A stretch of 64,000 bases of DNA from Pseudomonadota bacterium. GTDB lineage: Bacteria; Bdellovibrionota_B; Oligoflexia; Silvanigrellales; Silvanigrellaceae. Location: NCBI GenBank assembly GCA_009926615.1, contig RFOM01000005.1, positions 1 to 64,000 of the forward strand, in the 5' to 3' direction. Below, one piece after another: positions 1-9,700 of this stretch. The stretch's first letter is position 1. Each line of letters opens with the position of its first letter. The notes beneath the pieces are model-generated. The model made no database searches. It was not told the origin of the DNA and saw only the letters and a list, made by a program, of their open reading frames with translations. The position numbers and the translations under genes are program-made.

Positions 1-827
1 ACATGGAAGCGGCCAAGGGCACCGGCAGCGGGCTGGTCGCTTCTGCAGCTCAGGCTGCATTTGCACCCGTGAAGACAGCCGGCGGTGCAGCGGTTGATTC
101 AACCGGCGGGCAAATTTCCGGATCTATGGACGGCGTTCGGGTTGAACGCGTTCCGATGACCCAGATGCGCAAGAAGATCGCCGAACATATGGTGATGAGC
201 AAGCGCACGAGTCCGCACGTCACGAGCGTTATCGAAATTGATCTGCAGAAGATCGTTGACCTGCGTGCAAAATTCAAAGACAAATTTGAAGCCGTAAATG
301 GCTTCAAACTGAGCTTTATGCCTTTCTTCATGCACGCTGCGCTCGAAGCGATCAAAGCGGTTCCGATTGTCAATGCGAGTGTTGACGGTGACACCATCGT
401 CTACAAAAAAGACGTCAATCTCGGTATTGCCGTTGCTCTGGACTGGGGACTTATTGTTCCGGTCATCAAAAACTCGACCGAAAGAAGCTTTGTCGGACTG
501 GCCCGCGAATTGGAAAATCTCGCAGGCAAAGCCCGCAACAAAAAGCTCGCTCCGGATGATGTCAAAGGCGGAACATTCTCGATTTCAAACTTCGGCGGTT
601 TCGGAACGATCATCGGCCAGCCCATTATCAACCAGCCTCAGGTTGCCATTATGGGTATTGGGGCGATGGTGAAAAAGCCGCTTGTTATCAACGACGCGAT
701 TGCAATCAGAACAACGTGCCATGTGGTGCTGAGTTTCGACCACCGTGTGATCGACGGCTCCGACAGCGGCAAGTTCCTCTCGACGGTCAAGAACACTCTT
801 GAAAACTGGGCACTGCCGGTTGTTTGA
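1..827 (+). CDS. Dihydrolipoamide acyltransferase (2-oxoacid dehydrogenase E2), 3' part
   Basis: C-terminal catalytic domain of an E2 acyltransferase, which moves an acyl group from lipoyl-lysine to CoA in the pyruvate or 2-oxoglutarate dehydrogenase complex in the cytoplasm. The frame is open from the window edge and ends at TGA 825-827. An Ala/Gly-rich linker is followed by the inner-core catalytic fold; the active-site motif FDHRVIDG is near the C-terminus, and the SNFGGFG segment typical of the family precedes it. The lipoyl and E1/E3-binding domains must lie upstream of the window, so the ATG at 3 is probably internal. Whether the substrate is pyruvate, 2-oxoglutarate or a branched-chain acid cannot be told from this part. 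The next gene converges on it 23 bases away. Confidence 0.93.
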   Translation, partial: MEAAKGTGSGLVASAAQAAFAPVKTAGGAAVDSTGGQISGSMDGVRVERVPMTQMRKKIAEHMVMSKRTSPHVTSVIEIDLQKIVDLRAKFKDKFEAVNGFKLSFMPFFMHAALEAIKAVPIVNASVDGDTIVYKKDVNLGIAVALDWGLIVPVIKNSTERSFVGLARELENLAGKARNKKLAPDDVKGGTFSISNFGGFGTIIGQPIINQPQVAIMGIGAMVKKPLVINDAIAIRTTCHVVLSFDHRVIDGSDSGKFLSTVKNTLENWALPVV

Positions 828-850
828 TTAGAGCTGAAGGCGGGCGGCGC

Positions 851-1186
851 TTATTCCTGTGATCGGGGAATGATGCGCCTGATCTTAACTTCGCACAGGC
901 CTTCAAAGATATCTTCTTTGTCAAATTGGATATCAAAGCTGGACAAGGTGAGCGGGGCTTCCGGCTCACCGAGCAGCAGCTCACGGAAGCCGATGCCGAG
1001 TGCTCTTGAGAGTTTTCCTATTGCGTGGAGATCGTGGGGCGTCGTGCCCGTCATCCAGCCGTGCACAACGCTTTTGTTGACTCCGGCCAGATTGGCGATC
1101 GCCTGAATGGTCAGCTGACGCTCTTTCATCAGTCTGCTCAGGATTTTTCCGAACGGAAGGGTCGCCGCATCGTTTTTTAACGTCAT
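851..1186 (-). CDS. XRE-family helix-turn-helix regulator
   Basis: A 111-residue protein with a Cro/C1-type helix-turn-helix at about residues 12-70 (helices around QAIANLAGVNKSVVHGW, with conserved LSRALGI after it). It should bind DNA as a small transcriptional regulator; the target is unknown. The start was set at the ATG at 1184-1186 because a GGAG ribosome site lies 7 bases upstream; an upstream in-frame extension to 1261 has no such site. The last 40 residues, with SFDIQFDKEDIF, could be a small effector or dimerisation tail. It lies downstream of the large envelope operon on the same strand, separated by about 190 bases, and converges with the E2 gene. Confidence 0.8.
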   Translation of the reverse strand: MTLKNDAATLPFGKILSRLMKERQLTIQAIANLAGVNKSVVHGWMTGTTPHDLHAIGKLSRALGIGFRELLLGEPEAPLTLSSFDIQFDKEDIFEGLCEVKIRRIIPRSQE

Positions 1187-1373
1187 TTTGTCTCCACAGA
1201 AACGCCAGAATCTACTGATGAGAATTCCTTTATTCAAACTTCGATGCTTCCGTGTTGGCAATTATTTTTTAAATAATTTCGATGGTTGGAACAGTTGTTT
1301 CACAAGACGAACAACTTTGGCGGCGGCCGCAGCTGCGCTTGTACGACTTGTTGTGGGTAATGTGATCTGCAGA

Positions 1374-3104
1374 TCAAGGGCTGATGACGTAGGGAAGATC
1401 GAGCGGAAATCCTGAAACGGTTTCGAGGAACCCGTAGAGTGAAGCTTTTTCGGCAGGCGCACTCAGAAAGTACGAGCCTCCCGGCATTCGATCCCGCCGC
1501 AGATACCATGAAGCAGCAAGGGCTTTTTCCTCCCAGCCCGACACTGTCCGCAGCGAATCATGACACGAGCAGACAGCCTTTGTCTGGTTCATTGTATTGG
1601 GGACTGCGTTGACGATGTTCTTGCCGGTCATGGAGTATCCGGTGCTGTTGTAGAATCTGAACCACGTCGGCGCAGCCTGCACAACCTCGGAATTATCGGC
1701 AGCGCGTTTGATACCCCAGACGCAAAGTGTTCGGATATTCTGCCAGTCCTGTGTGTCAGAGTAGGAAAACGGAACGGTCGCTCTGCTGAATGCAACCGTC
1801 AGCGGCTGCGATACTTCGGCCGCTGCAGTGACCGGCGGTGAAGCAGGGCATGTTGTGCTGGTATCAAATGACTGCGCCTTGTAGTGCGTAACGTTGGCTC
1901 CGCTGATCGTAAAAGTCCGGTTGTCGGTTCTGGGAACCAGCGAACTGGTCACCTGCACGGCATTGAGCTTGACCTTGGCCTTGGGGTTTAAATCGGGCTG
2001 GGGGGTCGGCGACATTTGGTTCATTTGTTGTTCGTTCATTCCGCCGCTCTGCACCGGACTCACTTTAGTCAACGTATGAATGTAAGGTACCTGTTGCCTG
2101 ATTCCGCCTTTGCCTTCAGTCTGCAGACAAAAGGTCCACGTTCCGTCTTTCGGAATGCGCAGATTCAGGGGCGTGCTGACCGGAGCAAAAGCCGAGTAGG
2201 TTGCGCCGGTACAGGTGCTGTTTCCTTCGACCAGCGCGTACTGATAACTTTCGACAAGGTTGCCGCTGACGGTGAGATTGAATTCGCTTTGTTCAGTGGG
2301 CTGAGTGGGAAGTTCGGGACTGTCGGCGACCGGAAATACGGTGTCACGCGTCCACCGGAAAGCTTTTGGGGCAACCGACCTTTTGCCGTTTTTGTCACGG
2401 ACTTCAACACACAGAAGCCACGTTCCGTCATATGCAAACTTCAGTGAAATCGGATTCTGCGATTCTTTCCACGGATTGGCCTCAAGAGTTTTGCATTTGG
2501 CCTGAACGTCATTGACCGCAGTAAAGCTTGCTCTGTATTCGCTCGCCGACGGAGTGACCACACTCATCAGTGCTTCGGACTTGGCGGTGTATCCGGAAAG
2601 AACACCGGAAAGCATTGTTTCGGGAAACTCACTTTCGGTCGTGACCTTACTGAAGTTGAAGCGTGTAATCCGGCCGAGCCTGCCCTCAGAATCTGCGGCC
2701 TGCAGGCATATCGTCTTGGGGCCGGCTTTTCCGACCGGCAGAGTCATCAGTTCCGTAATTGAACGCAAACTTCCCAATTTGCTGCAGTCGGAATTTTTGC
2801 CGTCCTCAATAGAAAATTTGTAGCTTTTGGCTTTCGGGGATTGAACGGCTGTTGAGAATTTTTCAAGCGACGTCTCGGTTGCCGGTTCGCTCAGCAGCAT
2901 AATGTCCAGTGGGTCCCTTTGCTCACGGTTGTCTGTACGGCTGTCCGAGAATTGTCGGAGAACAGATGAACGCGGGTCGGTGAGAGTATGAGTGACGGTC
3001 CGTTCGGAACAGGCAACAAGTGAAAAGACGGACATGCAGCCTGCCTGAAGCAGGCTCGCCGGCTTAAGAACCAACCCTGAAAAGTTGAAACGACGACGCT
3101 TCAA
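1374..3104 (-). CDS. Lipoprotein with repeated Cys-containing beta modules and an atypical cytochrome-c-like C-terminus
   Basis: A 576-residue exported lipoprotein, last gene of a four-gene envelope operon. The start is TTG at 3102-3104 with a GGAGG site 5 bases upstream. A signal peptide ends near FSLVAC (Cys 32). Residues about 80-470 look like three or four beta-sandwich modules, each with paired cysteines and a DGTW-like strand. The last 70 residues resemble a small class I cytochrome c: CSCH at 512-515, and RMPGG at 539-543 that could give an axial Met. The heme motif lacks the canonical CxxCH spacing, so heme binding is uncertain. Function unknown; surface or periplasmic role is inferred from the signal peptide and neighbours. 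Confidence 0.8.
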   Translation of the reverse strand: MKRRRFNFSGLVLKPASLLQAGCMSVFSLVACSERTVTHTLTDPRSSVLRQFSDSRTDNREQRDPLDIMLLSEPATETSLEKFSTAVQSPKAKSYKFSIEDGKNSDCSKLGSLRSITELMTLPVGKAGPKTICLQAADSEGRLGRITRFNFSKVTTESEFPETMLSGVLSGYTAKSEALMSVVTPSASEYRASFTAVNDVQAKCKTLEANPWKESQNPISLKFAYDGTWLLCVEVRDKNGKRSVAPKAFRWTRDTVFPVADSPELPTQPTEQSEFNLTVSGNLVESYQYALVEGNSTCTGATYSAFAPVSTPLNLRIPKDGTWTFCLQTEGKGGIRQQVPYIHTLTKVSPVQSGGMNEQQMNQMSPTPQPDLNPKAKVKLNAVQVTSSLVPRTDNRTFTISGANVTHYKAQSFDTSTTCPASPPVTAAAEVSQPLTVAFSRATVPFSYSDTQDWQNIRTLCVWGIKRAADNSEVVQAAPTWFRFYNSTGYSMTGKNIVNAVPNTMNQTKAVCSCHDSLRTVSGWEEKALAASWYLRRDRMPGGSYFLSAPAEKASLYGFLETVSGFPLDLPYVISP

Positions 3105-3201
3105 GTTTCCTCCGCATCTAATGGTAATATCGGCAAATCCGGTTGCCGTATTTAGGGCTTTTTTTTAAAGTTTTTTATTAAATAACGGGTAGTTGTGCGA
3201 A

Positions 3202-4515
3202 TCAGCCGGCATGCAGACCGAGCCGTACGGCAAAAAGAGAGTTGAGAATGTTCTCTTTGACGGTTTTTGAGTTCTTTTTGTTTTCAAATTGATCAACGGT
3301 TGCGCCGCCTTTCATTTGCAGGGACATGACGTTGGTTTTGCTGCGACCCACGGGGTAGCGCAGTTCCCCGTAGACGCCTGTTTTGAACTGATTCCAGCTT
3401 CCCGACCGTGCTGCACCGCTTGAGGTATCAGAACTTGTGTATTTTTGCGGGATGCCGGCGTTGAGTTCAAGACCAAGGTAAAAGAACGGTAAGGGTGAAA
3501 AGTCCCCGCCGACCGAAAACTCCGGACCTTTTTGTTTGAATTCGAGTCCCGTGTTGCCGACGTTGACGTTTGTTTCAAGTTTCAACTTTGAGTCGAGCGT
3601 CTGATAGCCGGCCGAAATCCAGAAGTGCGAAAGTGAATCTTTTGCTGCGCGCAGCTTAAAAGTCAGAGCTATTCTGGTGTCCGCAGTACTGAGTTTGAGT
3701 GATTGCGTTTCGTCGGTGCCGCTGACTTTGCCGACAACTGTAATCGGAATCGCCTGCAGGTACTGCACGGAAAGTCCGAATCTGTTGGCCGCCGACTGAG
3801 GTTCGGACGAGGGAATAAAGATCTCGATCGTCGGCCCGAGCGTTGTGACCGGCTGATTGAGCGCCGCACCGGTGAGAATGTTGGGCGCCGGAGGAGTTGT
3901 GCTTTGAAGGTTAAGATGAATGTTGAGCGAATTGTTGCGGCCTGTCAGAGGTTCGGGAGCAATCAGGGTTGTCAGCTGAACTTCGCTGTAAAGTGCTTTA
4001 AAGTCCTTTTCTCTGTAAATCATCAGTCCGAGCAAATCCCTGACATCAATTCCCGTTTCAAGTTTAAGAATTTTTGCCGCAGCGAGTCTTTTGTTTTTGC
4101 TGACCTGCGTGACTTCAACCCGCGCAGCGCGCTCGCCGCTGGTTTTGCTTTCAACAATAAAAATCTGTCCGGCTGAAATGTTTCTGAATTTGCTTGAATC
4201 AAAGCGGATGCGTCCGTCGACAATTCCTTTTACTTCCCCTTTGGCCATGACCGTTGAATCACCCAAAGCGGAAGCACTCTTTGCCGCCTGATTTTGCTTT
4301 TTCTTTGCTGCAGGCTTGCGACTTGAGTTGTCCGTGTCGGATTTGTCCTGCTCGCTTTTGGGATTATTTCCGGCAGGGGATTCGGATTCTGCCGATGGCG
4401 GAGTTTCCGGCTGTGCTGAAAATTCCGAATCCGACGACTGCGCAAGGCCGTTGCCTGCAAAAGCACACAACAGCAACGACATGAAACGGCGGAGCAGAAT
4501 TGTTCCGCGAAGCAA
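3202..4515 (-). CDS. Putative outer-membrane protein with Ser/Pro-rich N-terminal region
   Basis: A 437-residue exported protein. The start is TTG at 4513-4515, behind GGAGG at about 4520-4525; an ATG 11 codons later would give a shorter signal peptide. The signal peptide ends near GNGLAQ. Residues about 20-75 are low complexity (Ser, Glu, Pro, Lys, Asn). A region of about 100 residues follows that contains a possible SH3-like segment (KGEVKGIVDGRIRF). The C-terminal two thirds has alternating amphipathic strands with Gly/Asn turns, consistent with a beta barrel. Third gene in the operon, 122 bases after the 694-residue lipoprotein. No family was recognised; an outer-membrane partner of the two lipoproteins is an inference. 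Confidence 0.75.
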   Translation of the reverse strand: MLRGTILLRRFMSLLLCAFAGNGLAQSSDSEFSAQPETPPSAESESPAGNNPKSEQDKSDTDNSSRKPAAKKKQNQAAKSASALGDSTVMAKGEVKGIVDGRIRFDSSKFRNISAGQIFIVESKTSGERAARVEVTQVSKNKRLAAAKILKLETGIDVRDLLGLMIYREKDFKALYSEVQLTTLIAPEPLTGRNNSLNIHLNLQSTTPPAPNILTGAALNQPVTTLGPTIEIFIPSSEPQSAANRFGLSVQYLQAIPITVVGKVSGTDETQSLKLSTADTRIALTFKLRAAKDSLSHFWISAGYQTLDSKLKLETNVNVGNTGLEFKQKGPEFSVGGDFSPLPFFYLGLELNAGIPQKYTSSDTSSGAARSGSWNQFKTGVYGELRYPVGRSKTNVMSLQMKGGATVDQFENKKNSKTVKENILNSLFAVRLGLHAG

Positions 4516-4637
4516 GGGTACCTCCGGCAGCGGGACTCACGTTCATAATTCTAATTGGTTTTGACAGGGAATCCAGAATGGTGCGTTGGCCGGAGTCAGT
4601 TTTCCACCTGTCCGGCAATGCCAAAGTGTCATCGGGT

Positions 4638-6722
4638 TTACTGTTTCCAGCAAACTTTTTGCCCAGTGTCCGGAACACAGGGCGTAATGGAGACAGTGCC
4701 GCTTGCGTAATTTCCGGCTTTGTCAAAAACAGTGAGTTTCAGTGTCGCATTCTGAGTGCTGATCGCGGGCAGCTTGACAAGTGCCGGCGAGAGTTGAAAT
4801 TTGCCTCCGCTGCACGCGGCTGCTCCCGAAAGCATTTCGGCTTTTGATTTGGGTCCGCCGACGTAGAAGACGTCTATTGCGCGGCCGGACGTACTGTCCG
4901 GACTGACCATATCCTGAACGGGCACCGGATTGGCGAATTCGCAGATTGAGCCTGCTCCTGTGTTTGTAAACACGAGGGAATAGTCGCTTAAGGTTGCTGC
5001 AGTCAGCTCGACCCTGGGTGTTGTGACGGGCTGCATGACCGGCAAGGTTGTGCTGTTGGCGACAACCGCGATGTCGGTATCGAGAAAAAGTTGAGCCGGA
5101 TCGGGACTGCCGTAATCGATTTCAATGGTGCGCCTGTTCACCGGACTGACGGAAATGTCATCCGCCGAGATGTTCTGGAACTCATCCGTTCTGAAAAATT
5201 GGATGACGTTATTGCCGGACTGTTTTGAAAAGCCCTTAAAGACATCTTTGAGATTAAAAATATTTCCGGAGGCCGAACACGCGGAAAGCGTGACGTCCGG
5301 ATTCTTTTTTCCTTCCGGCGAAACTGCGACTCCGATTTTGTAGCCTTCTTTGCATTTGCTGTACTTGACCGTAAACGTTGCATCGGACTGGCCGGAAATC
5401 AGATTTTGAAAAGTCTTGTGGCCGATGACCTCGAAATCTTCCTGCAGCGCCGGTTCAATCCGGAATATTCCTTTGTTGCCGATGAGTTTTTTGCTGAATG
5501 CTTTGCGGCCGGCTGCTTTGTCCTGATCGGACAGTCTGGCAATCATGTTGATGAGAAATGTTCCGCTGTTGCTTGTGCCGTTGGCAAAGGTCGGCGGAAG
5601 ATCAACGACAAGCCGGTTTGCAAAGGTCGGAAATTCCTGCGTCATGATAACTGCGTCGTCGGTCGTCTGGCCTTCGTGAATCTGCAGAGTAAATCCGCGG
5701 ATGATTCCGCTGCGGTTGGTGAACTGAAGTTCGACCTGTTCCTGATTTGTATAGCCTGTGCCCTGCGGCAAGGTGCCGCGCTCCTGTCCGAGAACAAACA
5801 TTCCGTTCGGGTAGGAAACCTCCCAGTCGATTTCGCCGTGTACCGTCTGCTGTTGCGAGCAGGCCGGCAGAACAATTTCGACCGGACTCATTGTCGGCTC
5901 ATGAAAAGCGGGCGCACTCATTTGAGTACAAAAACCTTCGCGTGAGACCGAAATTTGAAACTTTGAGGATTTGTCGGTGCCGACAGGAATCGGCCATGCC
6001 ATCGCGACACCGGTTCCGTCTGTCAGATTCGCCGCCGGAGTAAAAGGTGATTGAGTGCGAAAGTCATATGGTTTTACGTCGTAGGTTTTGCCGCCGGTGA
6101 CATTCAGCGGAATCACGCTTACCAATGCATTGCTGACCGGAGAACCTGAGGTGTCCGTAACTTTAACTTTGACGACGCCGACCTGATAGGTCGCAATCGG
6201 AGCAGTGTCGACAACCAGGGTCTTTCCTGTGCTGAAGCTGGCCGACATCGGCAGACCGGCAACCTTTTGCAAATAATATTTCACTATACCTGAATCGCCG
6301 TTGCTGATTTCTGAATAGGCCTCGAAGCGGATGAAGCCAGTTTCCGTGTCCTCGTACCCCTGAGTCGAGAGCCGTTCCAAAGGTTTGGCCCAACCCATGA
6401 GTGAATTGAATTCCGGAAGGGAATAGCCCATCCGGCGAATAAAATTTTCTCTTTTGAACTCAAAAGAGATGTCACCGGTTGAAGGATCAAACTGCACGTT
6501 TGTCAGCGGATTGCGCAGGCCGTTTTTGTCGATCCATGAAAAAATCGGCGGAGTATTTCTGACAAGCTCGACTGTTGATTCGCTGAGCGCCATTTTGCCG
6601 GTAACGAGAAAGGTTCCCCTGAGGGGAACCTCCCGCGTCCGGTTTGAACATGCCGTCGACGTCAGTGTTGCTGCAGTAAGTGCGGCAGCGGACATCCGTG
6701 TCCGGAGCAGCGTGATTCTCAT
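4638..6722 (-). CDS. Large lipoprotein with Ig/carboxypeptidase-regulatory-like modules
   Basis: A 694-residue exported lipoprotein. Its ATG (6720-6722) overlaps the TGA of the upstream 1564-residue gene in an ATGA junction, so the two are translationally coupled. The signal peptide ends at TSTAC. A segment around residues 180-265 (VKVKVTDTSGSPVSNALVSV onward) resembles the carboxypeptidase-regulatory or Big-type beta fold. Cys-rich beta segments continue to the C-terminus, where VFDKAGNYASGTVSI resembles an Ig-like strand pair. No enzyme motif is visible. It is probably a structural or adhesive envelope protein working with the giant lipoprotein encoded before it. Confidence 0.8.
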   Translation of the reverse strand: MRITLLRTRMSAAALTAATLTSTACSNRTREVPLRGTFLVTGKMALSESTVELVRNTPPIFSWIDKNGLRNPLTNVQFDPSTGDISFEFKRENFIRRMGYSLPEFNSLMGWAKPLERLSTQGYEDTETGFIRFEAYSEISNGDSGIVKYYLQKVAGLPMSASFSTGKTLVVDTAPIATYQVGVVKVKVTDTSGSPVSNALVSVIPLNVTGGKTYDVKPYDFRTQSPFTPAANLTDGTGVAMAWPIPVGTDKSSKFQISVSREGFCTQMSAPAFHEPTMSPVEIVLPACSQQQTVHGEIDWEVSYPNGMFVLGQERGTLPQGTGYTNQEQVELQFTNRSGIIRGFTLQIHEGQTTDDAVIMTQEFPTFANRLVVDLPPTFANGTSNSGTFLINMIARLSDQDKAAGRKAFSKKLIGNKGIFRIEPALQEDFEVIGHKTFQNLISGQSDATFTVKYSKCKEGYKIGVAVSPEGKKNPDVTLSACSASGNIFNLKDVFKGFSKQSGNNVIQFFRTDEFQNISADDISVSPVNRRTIEIDYGSPDPAQLFLDTDIAVVANSTTLPVMQPVTTPRVELTAATLSDYSLVFTNTGAGSICEFANPVPVQDMVSPDSTSGRAIDVFYVGGPKSKAEMLSGAAACSGGKFQLSPALVKLPAISTQNATLKLTVFDKAGNYASGTVSITPCVPDTGQKVCWKQ

Positions 6723-9700
6723 TTTACAGCAACCGGCTTCACAAGGTCTTCAAAGCCAAAGTATACGTCGTAACTGCGACAGCCGTTGGCCGGACAGTTG
6801 GAGCCGAAGTAACGCGACTTATACAGCACAAGGTTGTTCTTTACATTGCCGCGGTTTTGGATCCGTTCCTCGGCAGCTGCATTCTCAAACTTGACGCTGA
6901 TGCCGCTGATGCCCAGCTTCGAGAGTTTGTGCAGTTCGCCCTTCTGCGTCACACCGTCGCCGTTGTCGTCGGTCCAGACCATGAGCCTCCTGTAGACACG
7001 GTCGTTTTTGTCGATCATGCCGTCTTTGTTGGTGTCATGATCTGCCAGAGCGTCGTATCCGTTGGCGGCCAGAGCGCCGGATTTGAGTTTGGTAAAATCG
7101 CCGAACAGTTCGCGGCCGTTGTCGATTGCACCGTTGCCGTTGATGTCCAAAGCGAGCAGACCCGTACCCTTGGCAATCCAGCCCACACGCTGTTTCATGC
7201 CGGTCGCCTGCAAGTCGAACATAGCTTTGCTTTCGTCGGGAGCGACAGTTGAAAGTTTGCGGTTTGGAACGAGGTCAAGCACCAACGGGCTCGTATAGTA
7301 ACGGGTGCCGTAGTAGCCGTACATGTACTGCGTTCCGCCGTACTGATAGTTGCTGCTGGACGAAGAGCTGCTCGAATATGTTGTGGCACTGCGTGTGACG
7401 TTGTGCGTGCCGCCGTTCATGCTGTGCAGACACGTTTTGCCCTTCACGTCGCCGTTGTTGTCGAGTGCGCTGATCTTCGCAGCCTCGGTGAAGCCTGCCT
7501 GTCCGTTGGTTTTGGCAAGGAACATCGATGCCGGAAGCTCATACACAAGCCCCTTGGCAGTGTCGGCTGACTTGAAATCGCTCGCATTGAGCGTGATGCT
7601 GCGGCCCGTTTCGGGGTCTTCGATCTTCCACTTTGCAGCCTGTCCCAAGATGCGCAGACCAATCATGGTCTTGCGGTCGCTCGGGAAAGGTGAGCCGGCT
7701 GCGCGCTTGAGAATGGCCTGAGCCGTTTCGCTCAGCGGGCTCAGCTGCGGAGCGGTGAGCACTCCGATGAACGCCTGTTCGTATTCCACCGAACTTGACT
7801 GAGTGGTTGTTGTTGCAGTGGACTGGCTTGTCGTGTTCCCCGTAAAATGCGTGCGCAAGCCCAAGTTGGTCCACTCGGACCAGCAACCCGGTCCATACTG
7901 GCAACCGCGGGTATTGACCACCTGCACACTTCCATAGGTCTGGTATTGCGTGTAGTTGCTGGTTGTGTGTGTGTTGGTGTGAATGTTGGTCGTGTTGGTT
8001 GTGACATTGGTCTGGGAGGTGCGGCACTTGCCGTTGTCGCCCATGTTCCCGTCCGAGGTACTCACACCCGAATCGCAGCGCTGCAGCGGCTGGCCTTCGT
8101 TGGCATAGTTGAAGTAGTGCGAAGTGACCGAACAGCCGAGCGCAAAAGTCAGCGACGGATCCGGCTTGGCTAAATCAGCAACCTTGGCAATTTCTGTCTT
8201 GGTTTTGTCAACCAAGTCGCCGTAGCCAAGACGCGCTGCCATGGCTGCGATAAGACCGAACGAGTTGGCTTGAGCCTGACTCAGTGTTTTGACCTGATCT
8301 TGGATTACATCGATTTTTGCCAGTTTGCCCTTGAGTTCATTGATCTGAGTCTGAAGCTGACTTCTGGTTGCGATGTTTTCGGCCTGAGCTTCAGCACGGG
8401 CTTCCAGAGCAGCATTGGTCAGCGCATTGAAGTTGTGGTTCAGAGCCCGCTGCTGGGCAGCCAGATACTGATATTCGCTGATGATTTGCGCTGCCGACGC
8501 ATAAAAACCGGGGTCACCCTTGCCGTCGCCGTTCCGCAGATACGCCACCACTTTGGCTTCGGTGTTGCCGAAGGCAGGCATCAGTTTTTCTTTTGCAACA
8601 GTTTCAATTTTTTCGGCAGGATCCTTAAGGCCGCGGTATGCGACTTCAAGCTGGCCTCCCGCTCTCACGAGGTTTTCAAGACCCGTGCGGGCCCTGAGTG
8701 CGGCACGAAGTCTGACAGACTCGGGAGCGCCGCCAAAAAGAACCGATTTAGCCCAGTCGCTCACGCGTGCCATGCACTCGCCGCCGGCACCTTCGGAGTG
8801 TGAAGGAGCGCTTGCCAAAGCCAGTGAAGACTGAAAACTCTGTCCGTCGGCGACTGCCTGTGAACCGAAGAACATTTTGTCGTACTCGCCGTCTTTGCCG
8901 TCGTTGACACGGCTGCCGCCAAGGGTCAGCTGCACATAGGTGCGCGCAAGATGGGCCCAAAATTCGTGGCCGTTCACGGACGCCATCAGCATCGGAATAC
9001 CGTTCGAGATCTTGCCGGCATCACCGTCCTGACAAACTTTGGCACCTTTGTTTTCAAGGCTGACAACTCTCTCGATGAACGACTTGTTCATCGCGCGAAG
9101 ATCATCGGTTTTGGTTTTGTCGTTGAGAACTTCCGCGTAGTCGATGGCCAGAAGGAATTCCGACTCCACACGGCCGAGCACTTTGCTGAATTCATCCATG
9201 CGCTGCGCAGCGTATTCCTGCAGAGTGACTTTGCCGCCGTCAACCTGAACGCTCGCAGCGAGCGAAACGGCATCGTTGAACTCTTTGGCCTTGGCTGCAG
9301 AGTTCGCGTCCGTTCGCTGAACCGGATCCGTTGACTGCATGATTCCTTTTTGGATCGCGCGGCCCATTTCCCGCATCAGACCTGAAATCTTTCCGTTGAC
9401 GTCTTTAAGTTGCGCAGCAGTCTCGGTAAAGTGTGCCTGCGAACTCAGGCCGAGTCCTTGCATAATCGCGCTCGACTGTTCGCGCAGGGCATTCAATTCG
9501 GTTTGCATGTCCGTACGGAGTTTTTGAATTTCAGCACCGAATGTCTTCTTTGCGCTCTCAAGATCGGCACTGACACCGGCAATCGCCAGCTGATTGGCCT
9601 TGGAAAGCGTAAGAGCCTGACTTGCAACCTGACTGACGCGTTCGACTTCTTTTTGCAGAGCCTTGACGTCGTCGGCAATCGCCTGACGTGCCTGCTGTTC

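Noticed and set aside
1364-1375. GATCTGCAGATC palindrome at the end of the Cys-rich lipoprotein gene, with a 15-base match near 63856
   Set aside because: A match of this length is expected by chance in 64 kb; the second copy lies in another reading frame of a different gene and does not mark an element.
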